A DNA stretch of 41,369 bases from Planctomycetaceae bacterium (GTDB lineage: Bacteria > Planctomycetota > Planctomycetia > Pirellulales > Pirellulaceae). The translations under genes were made by a program, and so were the position numbers. Location: NCBI GenBank assembly GCA_024225195.1, contig JAAEMV010000609.1, positions 1 to 41,369 of the forward strand. The letters run 5' to 3'. How positions within the stretch are numbered: position 1 is the stretch's first letter; the number at the start of each line of letters is the position of its first letter. The notes under the pieces were generated by a model. That model was given only the letters and a program-made list of their open reading frames with translations, was not told the DNA's origin and did no database searches. Shown one piece after another: positions 1 to 8,399 of this stretch.

Positions 1-387
1 CCATCAACGAAGGCAGGGCAATATCAAGTGGCAGTCATTGCTCCCGCAATCAATTCAGATTTTTCAAGAGCCAGTCTGGCGATTTACCCACAGAACTCTC
101 TGGTGCGGCACACCGATGTATTTGTCAGTCGGGAAGACTGCGCTGTAAAGGTATCCGAAGCAATCAACCGCAGGACCAATTCGTCTGATTTCAACATTAC
201 CGATCTCGTTGATTATCAGGGGGGAGCATCCGTTTCCGTCCACGATATTACCTGCGAGGTAAATAGGCGTCATTCGATTGACAATTACGGTCGATCGGTC
301 TCGGTAGTTTCACGTGTCTGTGATCTGTTGAATGAGGTTTTCGAAGAGAAGGGCCTAGTCTCTGGTGGCAAGGTCAGGGGCAAATAG
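1..387 (+). CDS. C-terminal part of an unrecognised protein (5' end outside window)
   Basis: The reading frame is open from the first base of the window and stops with TAG at 385-387, so this is the 3' part of a longer gene; a GTG at 28 is possible as a start but nothing favours it. The visible 128 residues are soluble, mixed alpha/beta in character, without membrane segments or a family motif I recognise. The tail is basic (ending GGKVRGK). The nearest downstream gene on the same strand lies 320 bases away, so it probably ends its own transcript. Function unknown. Confidence 0.5.
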   Translation, partial: PSTKAGQYQVAVIAPAINSDFSRASLAIYPQNSLVRHTDVFVSREDCAVKVSEAINRRTNSSDFNITDLVDYQGGASVSVHDITCEVNRRHSIDNYGRSVSVVSRVCDLLNEVFEEKGLVSGGKVRGK

Positions 388-707
388 CGGACTGGGGAAT
401 CAAGCCAATCGAATGATTGGAGCAGTTCTTTCAAAAGTAAGCCCCAGTTCGAGACTGTTTTTATATCTCTATCTGGTTGTGCGGGCAGTTATTGCCCCAA
501 AATTGGCCTCGCCCGAAAAGATTCCCATGCGGGTACTTGCGAAGTGCCTGCAATCATGGATTTTGACTTGCAAAGCAGGCGACTTGGCCTAGTATAATCG
601 CTTCGCGGAAAAAATGATAAGCCGCCAGCCTGGCGAATTTGCCCACTGCATTGGGACTTCGAACGCGTTGAATCGCGGCAATTCTATTTTGATTAGGCCA
701 CCTAGCA
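388..707. other. Intergenic stretch before the ZIP gene
   Basis: No convincing gene is seen. A short frame at 365-592 has no recognisable content and no ribosome binding site. A perfect TATAAT lies at 593-598, about 110 bases upstream of the ZIP start, and could be a -10 element, but I find no matching -35 box at 16-18 bases, so the promoter call is weak. Confidence 0.3.
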
Positions 708-1625
708 ATGTACACGCTGTTAATCATTTATTGCGTTTTGATTGCTTTGGCGTCTCTGTTTGGCGGTTCAATTCCCTCTTTTGTGAAATTGACTCACCGA
801 CGAATTCAGCTAACGCTAAGTTTCGTATCCGGTGTAATGTTAGGTGTCGCATTCTTACATCTGCTTCCCCATGCATTTTACAAACTTGGAAGCATCGAGT
901 GGACTGCCGGGATTGCGTTGGTTGGTTTGCTGTTTATGTTTTTTATGATCCGCATGTTTCATTTTCATCAGCATGATCTTGCGGTTGATCGGGAACACGA
1001 CCACAAGCACAAACAATTGTGCGATCACGAAAATGATCATCACCACATCCATTGCGAAGATCACGGTGGCGGAGTCGATATCAGTTGGCTGGGCCTCTGT
1101 TTTGGCTTGGCGATCCACACAATTATTGACGGAATCGCATTGGCTGCAGTGGTTCAGGCGAACGGTGCGACAGGGCTCTCGCTTGCTGGTCTAGGAGTGT
1201 TTCTTGCCATCGTGTTGCACAAGCCTTTGGATGCCTTGTCGATTACCTCTTTGATGGCGGCGCGGGGGTGGAATGCTCAGCAGCAGTTGACCGTTAATTC
1301 AGTGTTTGCCTTGATGTGTCCTTTGGGAGCCATAATTTTCGCTTTTGCAATCGATCAAAATCCAGCCTATCGAGATTCGATCCTTGGAATCGCTTTGGCT
1401 TTTTCCGCGGGTATTTTCCTTTGTATCTCACTGGGAGACTTGCTCCCCGAAGTGCATTTTCATTCGCATGATCGATTGCAGTTGTCCGGCATGTTGTTGC
1501 TTGGTGTTTTGCTTGCCCTGTTAATTGAAGTGACTCACTCACACGAGCGACCGGCACGTGAAGAAACTGAAGTTACTCAATTGAGTTCTGGCGAAGAATC
1601 AGGATTGCAGTTGTTTCAAAAGTAA
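708..1625 (+). CDS. ZIP-family divalent metal transporter
   Basis: Predicted inner-membrane transporter of the ZIP (ZRT/IRT-like) family, moving zinc or a related divalent metal into the cytoplasm. The 305 residues form about eight hydrophobic segments. A histidine-rich loop at about residues 85-119, between the third and fourth segments, is the typical cytosolic metal-sensing loop. The two metal-site helices show HTIIDG (137-142) and HKPLDA (171-176); the second differs from the usual HExxHE-type motif, having Lys and Asp where Glu is common, so the metal preference may be shifted. Start ATG at 708 has only a weak ribosome binding site. It converges with the SRPBCC gene, with 24 bases between stops. 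Family assignment is secure; the metal is inferred. Confidence 0.9.
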   Translation: MYTLLIIYCVLIALASLFGGSIPSFVKLTHRRIQLTLSFVSGVMLGVAFLHLLPHAFYKLGSIEWTAGIALVGLLFMFFMIRMFHFHQHDLAVDREHDHKHKQLCDHENDHHHIHCEDHGGGVDISWLGLCFGLAIHTIIDGIALAAVVQANGATGLSLAGLGVFLAIVLHKPLDALSITSLMAARGWNAQQQLTVNSVFALMCPLGAIIFAFAIDQNPAYRDSILGIALAFSAGIFLCISLGDLLPEVHFHSHDRLQLSGMLLLGVLLALLIEVTHSHERPAREETEVTQLSSGEESGLQLFQK

Positions 1626-1649
1626 ATCAACTAATCGCCGCCAGTTCAA

Positions 1650-2252
1650 TCAAACTCCCTGTGGCGCAAGAACACGCAGGCTGAATTCTGTCGTAGTCGT
1701 AACCGCAGGTGCAGAAGCGTTTTCAGCTTCGATAAATTGCTTTAGTTTTTCCAGGCTCATCAAATACTCGGTCTTCATGTGAGAAGGGAAGAGCCAGCCG
1801 AAGTAGCCGTAGAAAGGTCCCCACGGCAGTTTGCCATTACTGGACCATGAAACGGTGGTTTTGTCACCATTCTCGACAAGCTCGAAACTGCTAAACATTC
1901 TTGGACGCATTTCGAAATCGGTCGCGTACTCAATTCTTTGATTGGGGGTCGACTTGGTGATCCAAATTTTTCCTTTTCCACGAAGGTCCGTCCAGCTTAA
2001 CGCAGCGTCCTTCCCCGACTTCTGCTCATTAAATTGCATTTTAAGGTCGGTGATCTCGGCAGGATTAAATTGACGAGACCAGTTGGGCCAGTTTTCCAAT
2101 GAGTTCAACTGGGCAAAAATTGCCTCAGGTTTCGCTGCGATCGCAAGCTCGGAGGTGAATGAAAAAGAGCGCGGAATTAAGCAGCCAAGAAATGCAAAAA
2201 ACAGGATGACCGAACCGAAAAGTAGTAACGCGCGGAAATAATACTTAAGCAT
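1650..2252 (-). CDS. SRPBCC-family (polyketide cyclase/START-like) membrane-anchored protein
   Basis: About 200 residues. An N-terminal hydrophobic segment (roughly residues 5-25) is followed by a START-like fold of the SRPBCC type: the stretch with ENWPNWSRQFNP is the typical WxxW-like entry to this fold, and the C-terminal helix with MKTEYLMSLEKLKQFIE closes the cavity. Such proteins bind hydrophobic ligands; no substrate can be inferred. I chose ATG 2252, which starts directly at the membrane segment; an in-frame ATG at 2297 would add 15 basic residues and cannot be excluded. It lies downstream of, and on the same strand as, the DUF1080 gene and may be co-transcribed with it. Confidence 0.75.
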   Translation of the reverse strand: MLKYYFRALLLFGSVILFFAFLGCLIPRSFSFTSELAIAAKPEAIFAQLNSLENWPNWSRQFNPAEITDLKMQFNEQKSGKDAALSWTDLRGKGKIWITKSTPNQRIEYATDFEMRPRMFSSFELVENGDKTTVSWSSNGKLPWGPFYGYFGWLFPSHMKTEYLMSLEKLKQFIEAENASAPAVTTTTEFSLRVLAPQGV

Positions 2253-2330
2253 TGATGGATTACTCAACCGTTTGATGAAAAACCCTCGGCGGGGCATCTG
2301 GTTGCAAATTCAGCCGCCAAGGTTCTCTGT

Positions 2331-3677
2331 TTAAGGTGCTTGTTTAAGTCGCTTGATTTCTAAATTGCGAAATTCGACTGGATCGTTATGGCCTGCGAGG
2401 CCAAAGTAACCAGACGTGCGATCCTTGCCTGGGTGTGGTCGATCAGCCATGAAATCAGAAGCTTCGCTCAGATCGCAATCAAGGATGACCGTTCCGTTTA
2501 GCTCGACTTTGATCTTAGACCCCCTAACGGTTACTTCTTGGAAATTCCATTCGCCAACTGGTCGTTGGTAGCCGCGGTGTGCAGCGGCCATGCCGTAAGC
2601 CGAACCGTGGTACTGACGATCATCAAGTTTGCTGAATTTTTCAGCGTCGTTGTCGAGGACTTGCAGTTCGCACATGCCCTGATAGGCCGTGTCCCCTTTG
2701 CCGGGATATCGAATTGCCAATCCATTGTTTCCACCGGGAGGGAGTTTGAACTCGAGCCGGGCGACAAAATTGTCGTACTCATCGTTGGTGTGAATCGTTC
2801 CCCCTTTTCCCTTCTTGCAAAGGATAGAACCGTCAATGACTTCGTAATTATCGAGCGGGCCTTTCCAGCCGGTCAGGTCCTTACCATTAAAGATTGACTC
2901 AAATCCTTCGTCGTTTTTAGAAGCAAGAATTTGATTCGCTTCTTCGGCGTTGAGGTCACGGGCGTAGATGTTGCGCCACTTAATTTGGCCGCCATGGGTC
3001 TGCAACTGAATCGGGCCTTTCGCAATCAGCGGAAGTTTATTTTTCTTCCCCCAGTAGTTGGCCATGATGGCATGGTCAACGACTTGCTTGTCATTTAGCC
3101 AGACACTCGTTCGCGAACCGATTTGTTGAATTTTAACGCGATTCCATTCACCGAACGGATTGTCAGCTAACACAAGTGGGTCTTTCCCAGCAGAGCCGCG
3201 GGGGTTGTTCCAGAGACCACCGGAGCCTTTGTTGGCTCCCAGCTTAAATTTGTTTTCGTCGGTGTAGTCCCAGATCTGCACCTGAGGAGTGGCTTTTAGA
3301 TAAATACCACTGTCAGCCAATGCGACAGTTTTGTACTCAATTAAAAGTTCAAAGTCTCCGTACTCTTTTTCAGAAGTCAAAAATGGACCGTTGCCATCGT
3401 TAATGATCTCTCCGTTTTCTACCCGCCAAAACTTATCAGTTGTCGCTTTCGCTTCTGCGATTCGTTTGGCTTTCGCAGCGCTGTCCATTTTTGAGAGACT
3501 GCGCGGATCATAGGTCTTGATCGCATACCAACCATCGAGATTCTTTTCATTAAAAATTGGCTGGAAAGCATCGCTGCTCCCCTGGCCAAAACTTTGACTA
3601 GATCCGCAGATGAGAATTGCGAATGCAGTTAAAACAAAAAGTGAGTTCACTATCTGAGCTGGCTGTTTTTTATTCAA
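2331..3677 (-). CDS. Secreted protein with two DUF1080 (3-keto-disaccharide hydrolase-like) domains
   Basis: 448 residues: a signal peptide with likely cleavage near residue 31 (after SFG), then two tandem DUF1080 domains with a concanavalin-like beta-sandwich fold. The first spans about 38-238 (entry FQPIFNEKNLDGWYAI) and the second about 258-445 (entry FESIFNGKDLTGWKG); each ends with the FRN/WRN strand (KWRNIYARDL, EFRNLEIKRL). The family is strongly expanded in planctomycetes, and some members hydrolyse 3-keto-glycosides; here glycan degradation outside the cytoplasm is a family-based inference. The start is TTG at 3677, the only start giving an intact signal peptide. The gene lies upstream of the SRPBCC gene on the same strand, with 78 bases between them. 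Confidence 0.9.
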   Translation of the reverse strand: MNKKQPAQIVNSLFVLTAFAILICGSSQSFGQGSSDAFQPIFNEKNLDGWYAIKTYDPRSLSKMDSAAKAKRIAEAKATTDKFWRVENGEIINDGNGPFLTSEKEYGDFELLIEYKTVALADSGIYLKATPQVQIWDYTDENKFKLGANKGSGGLWNNPRGSAGKDPLVLADNPFGEWNRVKIQQIGSRTSVWLNDKQVVDHAIMANYWGKKNKLPLIAKGPIQLQTHGGQIKWRNIYARDLNAEEANQILASKNDEGFESIFNGKDLTGWKGPLDNYEVIDGSILCKKGKGGTIHTNDEYDNFVARLEFKLPPGGNNGLAIRYPGKGDTAYQGMCELQVLDNDAEKFSKLDDRQYHGSAYGMAAAHRGYQRPVGEWNFQEVTVRGSKIKVELNGTVILDCDLSEASDFMADRPHPGKDRTSGYFGLAGHNDPVEFRNLEIKRLKQAP

Positions 3678-3830
3678 TTTGTTCTCGACAGTTTTGGCGT
3701 GAAAGTGGCTTGAAATTTAATTACAACATCTTAACCTTCCAACTAGATGCGGACTACCAATCTTTTAGATTTTTAGTATTCGCAAGTACAAGTATCTGGC
3801 GTTTTTATATCGAAAATCAAAGTCACACCA

Positions 3831-4358
3831 ATGAATGATCCGTTCAACACGGTAATCTCCGAAGAATTTTCCCGCTTGTCTATTGATTTGCTCGAACAGT
3901 CCACGGTCAAAATCAAACACTGTCTCGATCAATTAACTGAGGATCAAGTCTGGTGGCGTCCTCAACCATCGATGAATAGTATCGGGAACCTACTCGTTCA
4001 TTTAGCGGGGAACTTGAGACAGTGGGGGGTAGTTCCGTTCACACTCGCCAAAGACACTCGGGATCGAGAATCTGAATTCCACCCTGAACTGCGAAGAGAT
4101 GTTGACGAACTGATTCGAGAGTTGGATTCTCTGGTCAAGGCTTCGAAGGATCAGTGGCAGTATCTTTCTGCCAATCAATTGAGCAAAGTGATTGATATTC
4201 AAGGTTTTGGTGTTTCGCGATTGCAGGCGATTATCCACGCGTCTAGCCACTTTGTCGGTCATAGTCACCAGATCATTCAATTGACAAGATTGCAGCTCGA
4301 CCATGAATACAAGTTTCACTGGACTCCAAATGAGCCTCGGGGGGAGTTGCCAATCTAG
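3831..4358 (+). CDS. DinB/DUF1572-like four-helix-bundle protein
   Basis: 175 residues, all-alpha. The DinB-type fold is indicated by the N-terminal helix, the conserved NLLVHLAGNLRQW stretch holding His57, and the third-helix HASSHFVGHSHQI stretch with His136, His140, His144 and His146. A His triad of this kind usually binds a divalent metal, and members include thiol-dependent transferases such as bacillithiol or mycothiol S-transferases. No signal peptide is seen, so it should be cytoplasmic. The start ATG at 3831 matches the family start. The substrate is unknown. It is divergent from the DUF1080 gene, with 153 bases between the two starts. Confidence 0.8.
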   Translation: MNDPFNTVISEEFSRLSIDLLEQSTVKIKHCLDQLTEDQVWWRPQPSMNSIGNLLVHLAGNLRQWGVVPFTLAKDTRDRESEFHPELRRDVDELIRELDSLVKASKDQWQYLSANQLSKVIDIQGFGVSRLQAIIHASSHFVGHSHQIIQLTRLQLDHEYKFHWTPNEPRGELPI

Positions 4359-4777
4359 CGGCGAGTTAATTGAAATTCCGTTTTACTATTGGACTCCTCG
4401 TGAGTCGATCTGCTCGTGGATCGACTTGTTTAAGTACGCATAATCCAAATTGAGATCGCCGCCTTTTAAATACCCCTCCTTGCATTCGTGTCATGGCACG
4501 GGAGGTAGCTGCTCCATTTTCCTGTCAGGGTGAGTGCTAGCGTTTCTTATGCCATTGCCAGACGGGGTACTTCAGGGACTCGGTTTTAAAATTGATCTAG
4601 GTTGAAAAATTGAGGTGGATTAGATTTAAGCTGGAGTTTTTCCGCTGTTTAATTTACTACTTTTCCAAATTTGCACGTTTCAGGTTTTGGAAGGGAATTG
4701 GTATCCGGATCGAATGGAATCGGCGGTTACATGATTGGTGAGAAATCATCGAATCGATTGACAAATGGAGTTGAGCA
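4359..4777. other. Intergenic region between DinB-like and SMC-like genes
   Basis: No gene seen over 419 bases. It begins with a probable terminator hairpin (4403-4426). A second weaker pairing (CCTCC near 4478 with GGGAGG near 4499, around an inner CGTG/CACG stem) may fold in RNA. Just upstream of the next gene, GGAG at about 4766-4769 is its ribosome binding site. Confidence 0.35.
4403..4426 (+). terminator. Hairpin downstream of the DinB-like gene
   Basis: AGTCGATC (4403-4410) pairs perfectly with GATCGACT (4419-4426) around an 8-base loop, followed by TGTTT. It lies 45 bases after the DinB-like stop codon. The short T-run makes it a weak Rho-independent terminator candidate. Confidence 0.4.
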
Positions 4778-7700
4778 ATGAAGCTTACTGATCTTTTCAT
4801 TCAGGGCACTCGCCAGCGGCAGGATATAAAACTTGGGCCATTCTCTGATGGCGTTTCGGTGATCTGTGGTGATTCCGGGGCGGAAAGAACAAGTGTTCTG
4901 GAGTTTTTTCGAGACGCATGTCTTGGTCTTAAAGCTGATTTTGATCCCTATGGAACTTATAATCAGGCAGGAAGTCTCGGTCTTCATTTTGCATCAATCT
5001 CCTGCGAGTTGAATCGCGGTCAGGAATCTCGAACGCTGATTAAGCGGCGATTTAGTGGTGGCGAAGCAGAGCACTGGAATGCTGATGCTTTGGCAGACTA
5101 TTTGGCACCCGTCGATTCTGAGCTGTTTGACTCTGTATTCTGTGTAAGTTTTCTTGAAACCGCTGCTAATGCACGCAGGCTTGCCGGCGCTTTATATCGT
5201 CAATTAGGCGTGCCAGTTGGTCGGAGCTCGATGGTTGAGCGGGATGCAGTGCTCAAAAGAGAGCGGGACTCCCAAATGCGATTAGAGCAACTGGCAGTTC
5301 TCCGAAAACGAATAGAAGCGCTCGAATTGGAGCGTCGTGAAATGCTAGACAGTTCAGATCGAAATCAAAAACAGCAATCGACTGAATTGAGTTTGGTGGA
5401 ATTAGAAATTAACAACGTTGTTGCTGCAATAAATGAAATTGGGCAACAGCGAGCCGGTGTGGTTAGTGAGTGTAACAATTACGAGACGCCTGCGAATTTA
5501 AATCCCATTCAAACCTCCAGTTCGAAGGTTGAATTTACGGCTGAAGGTCACGAGCTTTCATCGCTGTATGCCCGCCTTGACCATGTTGAGGGGCAGATCC
5601 ATCGTTGGCGAAAATTTCAGCTAAGCGTTCATGAGCAGCGAGTCCAAATACGCGATGAGATGGCGGTTTGGAATGGGTTGACGCTTGATTCAGACGAACA
5701 TCCCTATCATCATTCTCGGGAAATTTTAGTCTCCTTAGAAAACAAGGTAGACGAAGTTGATCGCAATGCGAAACATTGGGGGGATGCGGCGGCGGCTCGG
5801 GTCGACACCGCCAGTATGGCACGGACCGTTGGTGCCATATGCAACAGTATGCGCGAAGATCTGTACGGATTGTGTGACGAACTGGCACATCAGTACAAGC
5901 ATATGCGACACAAATCTGCGGCCGCTGAATTAAGGCAGTTGCGGGCACTCTACAACGAAATTGGTTCGAATTTGCAGAAGTTGTCTCTCGAAAGGAAATC
6001 CATTGCGGCACTCGTGAGAGAGTCGGATGTTTTCGGGGCAAATTTGATTTCATTAAACGAAACCAGTTTTCTGGCATCCGCGCGAGCATTGGGCTATGAA
6101 AAAGCTCGTGATCGGTATTTTGCAGAGACAGCGGCAAAAGCCAACGGTGCAGGGGAGGTCGCAGATGATTTCCAGAAACGCCTAACTGCAATAGATCGGC
6201 GTCGAACAGAATTACTAGCAAGTGCTCGTTCTTTGGAAACTGAGTTAGAGCTCTTGCGTCAAAGGCATTTGTCTTTGCTTGAACAGCGCTCGGCGTTGAT
6301 CGATTTGGAAAAACCTTTGAATTGGACTGCGATGGTCAAAGAGATTGACCAAAAGTTAATTTCCTTAAGGTATCAATGCGAGGCTCTCAATAGTCAAAGT
6401 GAGATTGAGTTGCCGGCGGCCAATCCGATTGTCGAAGTAGCCAGTCTTGCAATGGAGCGTTTGACCGGAGGGGAGTTTGATGCAATTTGGTTGGGAAGTT
6501 CACTCCAATCTGAGAGAACCAGTGAGAATGCTGCTGCGGCGGTCGAATTGATCGTGAGGAATCGGCTAGGCCATGAAGTTGAGTTTTCACAACTATCTCC
6601 AGAGCTTCAAAATCGAATTTATTTAGCTCTTGTTTTGGGAGTCAAGAACCACTTGCGTGAGAACGGAATTGAGATTCCAACGTTTATCGACCACGCTTTT
6701 GCTCACCTCTCCGACAACGATATCCATCGATTGCTTGAGCAAGTTGAAAGCATGGCGGGAGCCGGGCATCAAGTCATACTATTGGGTCGCCCGCTTAATA
6801 ATTTTGCTTTGCTACCGTCGAAGGTCTTCGAGATTCCGACGACAACACAGGTCGCTGAGGTTTTTGCTGCGGGGCCGAGCGTTGCGATTGTTACCGAACC
6901 CGAGTGGCGTCCGGAAGATTTTGTGGCGACTGAAGTTTATGCAACTGGGTTTCTACCCCGCCCGTACCCGCTCTCAAAGTACCCTCGGTCTCAAGCTCAG
7001 TGGGCAATTGAGGAAGATGACTCAATCGTAAGTCTGCCATTTCCAGTTTCCGGCCAAAAGCAAATTTCTGCTCAGGAGACCAATGCGTCAGTAACTCCAC
7101 AGAATCAACCTGCGGTTTCCTCGGTATCGGTCAGTATGATTGGCGACCGACTCGGGTATGTTTCTAGAATCGATGAGACAACTGAGTTAGATCGGCTTGG
7201 CTTTTTTGATACTAAACAATTAAGACTGTTTCATGATCAAGGAATTGAAAGTGTTGGCGATTTGTTAGTGGTAGACGGGGACGTGGTGGGAGAACTCAAT
7301 CTCCACTCAGAGCAACTCGACCGCTGGCAGGCTCAGTTGTGGCTTTTGATGCATGTTCCCGGGCTTAGGACACCTGATGCAAAGGTTCTAGTCGCTTGCG
7401 GGATTACAGATCCAGAGCATTTGGACACCTCATTCCCGCAGCAGATTTTAGAACGAATCGATCGTTTTTTCTCAACCAGCGAAGGTCGACATTTTGGAGT
7501 CAATCGAGAATCGATAACGCTCGATCGAATCAACGGTTGGTATCGGTCACTTGATCGCGTTCGGGTAAAGACCGAACGCTCTGAAAACACTGAACCACAG
7601 GAACTCAAGATTCGTCCCGGTGGGGATTCATTGAGCGGGAGGCGCAAGCCGGGAAATCGCAAGCCGTATCAAAGGACCGCACGTGGTTATCAGGCTCGGG

Positions 7701-8362
7701 ATTTCGCACCCGAAGGGAATGTGATCAAGTCAAATCGGGCTTCAAAAACGGCGCGGCTCGCAAAGGCCAATAGCCAGCCTATGCTGGCTCGCCCGCCTCG
7801 AATGCACTCCAACGTCGCAGGGGCTCAGGTCGCACCGAGTATTCCGCCAGTGCCAGTTCCGGAAGATACTGAAGCGGCTAGTAGTAAGCCACAAGGGAAA
7901 AAGAAAAAAGCAAAATCTACCGCGCTAAAATTCTATCTTGATTTAAGTGATCATGTCGAAGCGGCTCCATCGATTGGCCCAAAAACAGCGGAGAGATTTG
8001 AGAAAATAGGGGTCAGTACAGTGGCTGAATTTCTAAAACACACTGCAGAGTCGATGGAGGCGAAGCTAGACTACAAACGAATCTCAGAGAAAATCATTCG
8101 GGTTTGGCAACATCAAGCGAGGTTGGTTTGTCGCATTCCAAATTTGCGAGGCCATGATTCACAACTGCTTGTCGCGTGTGGGATTACCGAGCCAGAAACT
8201 CTGGCGACTATGCAGCCGCAGGCACTCTACGAGATCATCGGCCCGTTCGCTGAAACCAAAGAAGGCCAGAAAATCATTCGCAATGGTAAAAAACCTGATT
8301 TGGAAGAGGTCAGCAATTGGATTACCTGGGCTTCCAACTTTCGTTCACTTCAGGCTGCCTAG
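4778..8362 (+). CDS. SMC/YhaN-like coiled-coil protein with degenerate ATPase motifs and two DUF4332-like repeats
   Basis: 1194 residues. The N-terminus (1-150) looks like an ABC/SMC-type head of the YhaN/RecF-like class, followed by long coiled coil (about 150-540) and a C-terminal head half (545-690). The nucleotide motifs are eroded: the P-loop position reads GDSGAERTS (31-39), with Glu36 and Arg37 where Gly-Lys is expected; the signature region reads FSQLSPELQNRIYLAL (603-618) where LSRGT-like is usual; the Walker B-like stretch IPTFIDHAFAHLSD has Asp638 followed by His. Residues about 805-930 and 1055-1190 hold two related helix-hairpin-helix DUF4332-like units, each with LVACGIT (871-877 and 1131-1137), joined by a basic, proline-rich linker. 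Start ATG 4778 follows GGAG. Likely DNA-associated and structural; it may bind ATP poorly or not at all. Confidence 0.75.
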   Translation: MKLTDLFIQGTRQRQDIKLGPFSDGVSVICGDSGAERTSVLEFFRDACLGLKADFDPYGTYNQAGSLGLHFASISCELNRGQESRTLIKRRFSGGEAEHWNADALADYLAPVDSELFDSVFCVSFLETAANARRLAGALYRQLGVPVGRSSMVERDAVLKRERDSQMRLEQLAVLRKRIEALELERREMLDSSDRNQKQQSTELSLVELEINNVVAAINEIGQQRAGVVSECNNYETPANLNPIQTSSSKVEFTAEGHELSSLYARLDHVEGQIHRWRKFQLSVHEQRVQIRDEMAVWNGLTLDSDEHPYHHSREILVSLENKVDEVDRNAKHWGDAAAARVDTASMARTVGAICNSMREDLYGLCDELAHQYKHMRHKSAAAELRQLRALYNEIGSNLQKLSLERKSIAALVRESDVFGANLISLNETSFLASARALGYEKARDRYFAETAAKANGAGEVADDFQKRLTAIDRRRTELLASARSLETELELLRQRHLSLLEQRSALIDLEKPLNWTAMVKEIDQKLISLRYQCEALNSQSEIELPAANPIVEVASLAMERLTGGEFDAIWLGSSLQSERTSENAAAAVELIVRNRLGHEVEFSQLSPELQNRIYLALVLGVKNHLRENGIEIPTFIDHAFAHLSDNDIHRLLEQVESMAGAGHQVILLGRPLNNFALLPSKVFEIPTTTQVAEVFAAGPSVAIVTEPEWRPEDFVATEVYATGFLPRPYPLSKYPRSQAQWAIEEDDSIVSLPFPVSGQKQISAQETNASVTPQNQPAVSSVSVSMIGDRLGYVSRIDETTELDRLGFFDTKQLRLFHDQGIESVGDLLVVDGDVVGELNLHSEQLDRWQAQLWLLMHVPGLRTPDAKVLVACGITDPEHLDTSFPQQILERIDRFFSTSEGRHFGVNRESITLDRINGWYRSLDRVRVKTERSENTEPQELKIRPGGDSLSGRRKPGNRKPYQRTARGYQARDFAPEGNVIKSNRASKTARLAKANSQPMLARPPRMHSNVAGAQVAPSIPPVPVPEDTEAASSKPQGKKKKAKSTALKFYLDLSDHVEAAPSIGPKTAERFEKIGVSTVAEFLKHTAESMEAKLDYKRISEKIIRVWQHQARLVCRIPNLRGHDSQLLVACGITEPETLATMQPQALYEIIGPFAETKEGQKIIRNGKKPDLEEVSNWITWASNFRSLQAA

Positions 8363-8399
8363 ATCTTTGAGAAGCTCAAGTCCGGTAGATGGCAACTAC

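Noticed and set aside
365-592. 75-residue plus-strand frame after the first gene
   Set aside because: It overlaps the end of the preceding gene, lacks a ribosome binding site and has no recognisable content.
5535-6221. 228-residue minus-strand frame
   Set aside because: It lies opposite the coiled-coil part of the SMC-like gene and has no family content or ribosome binding site.
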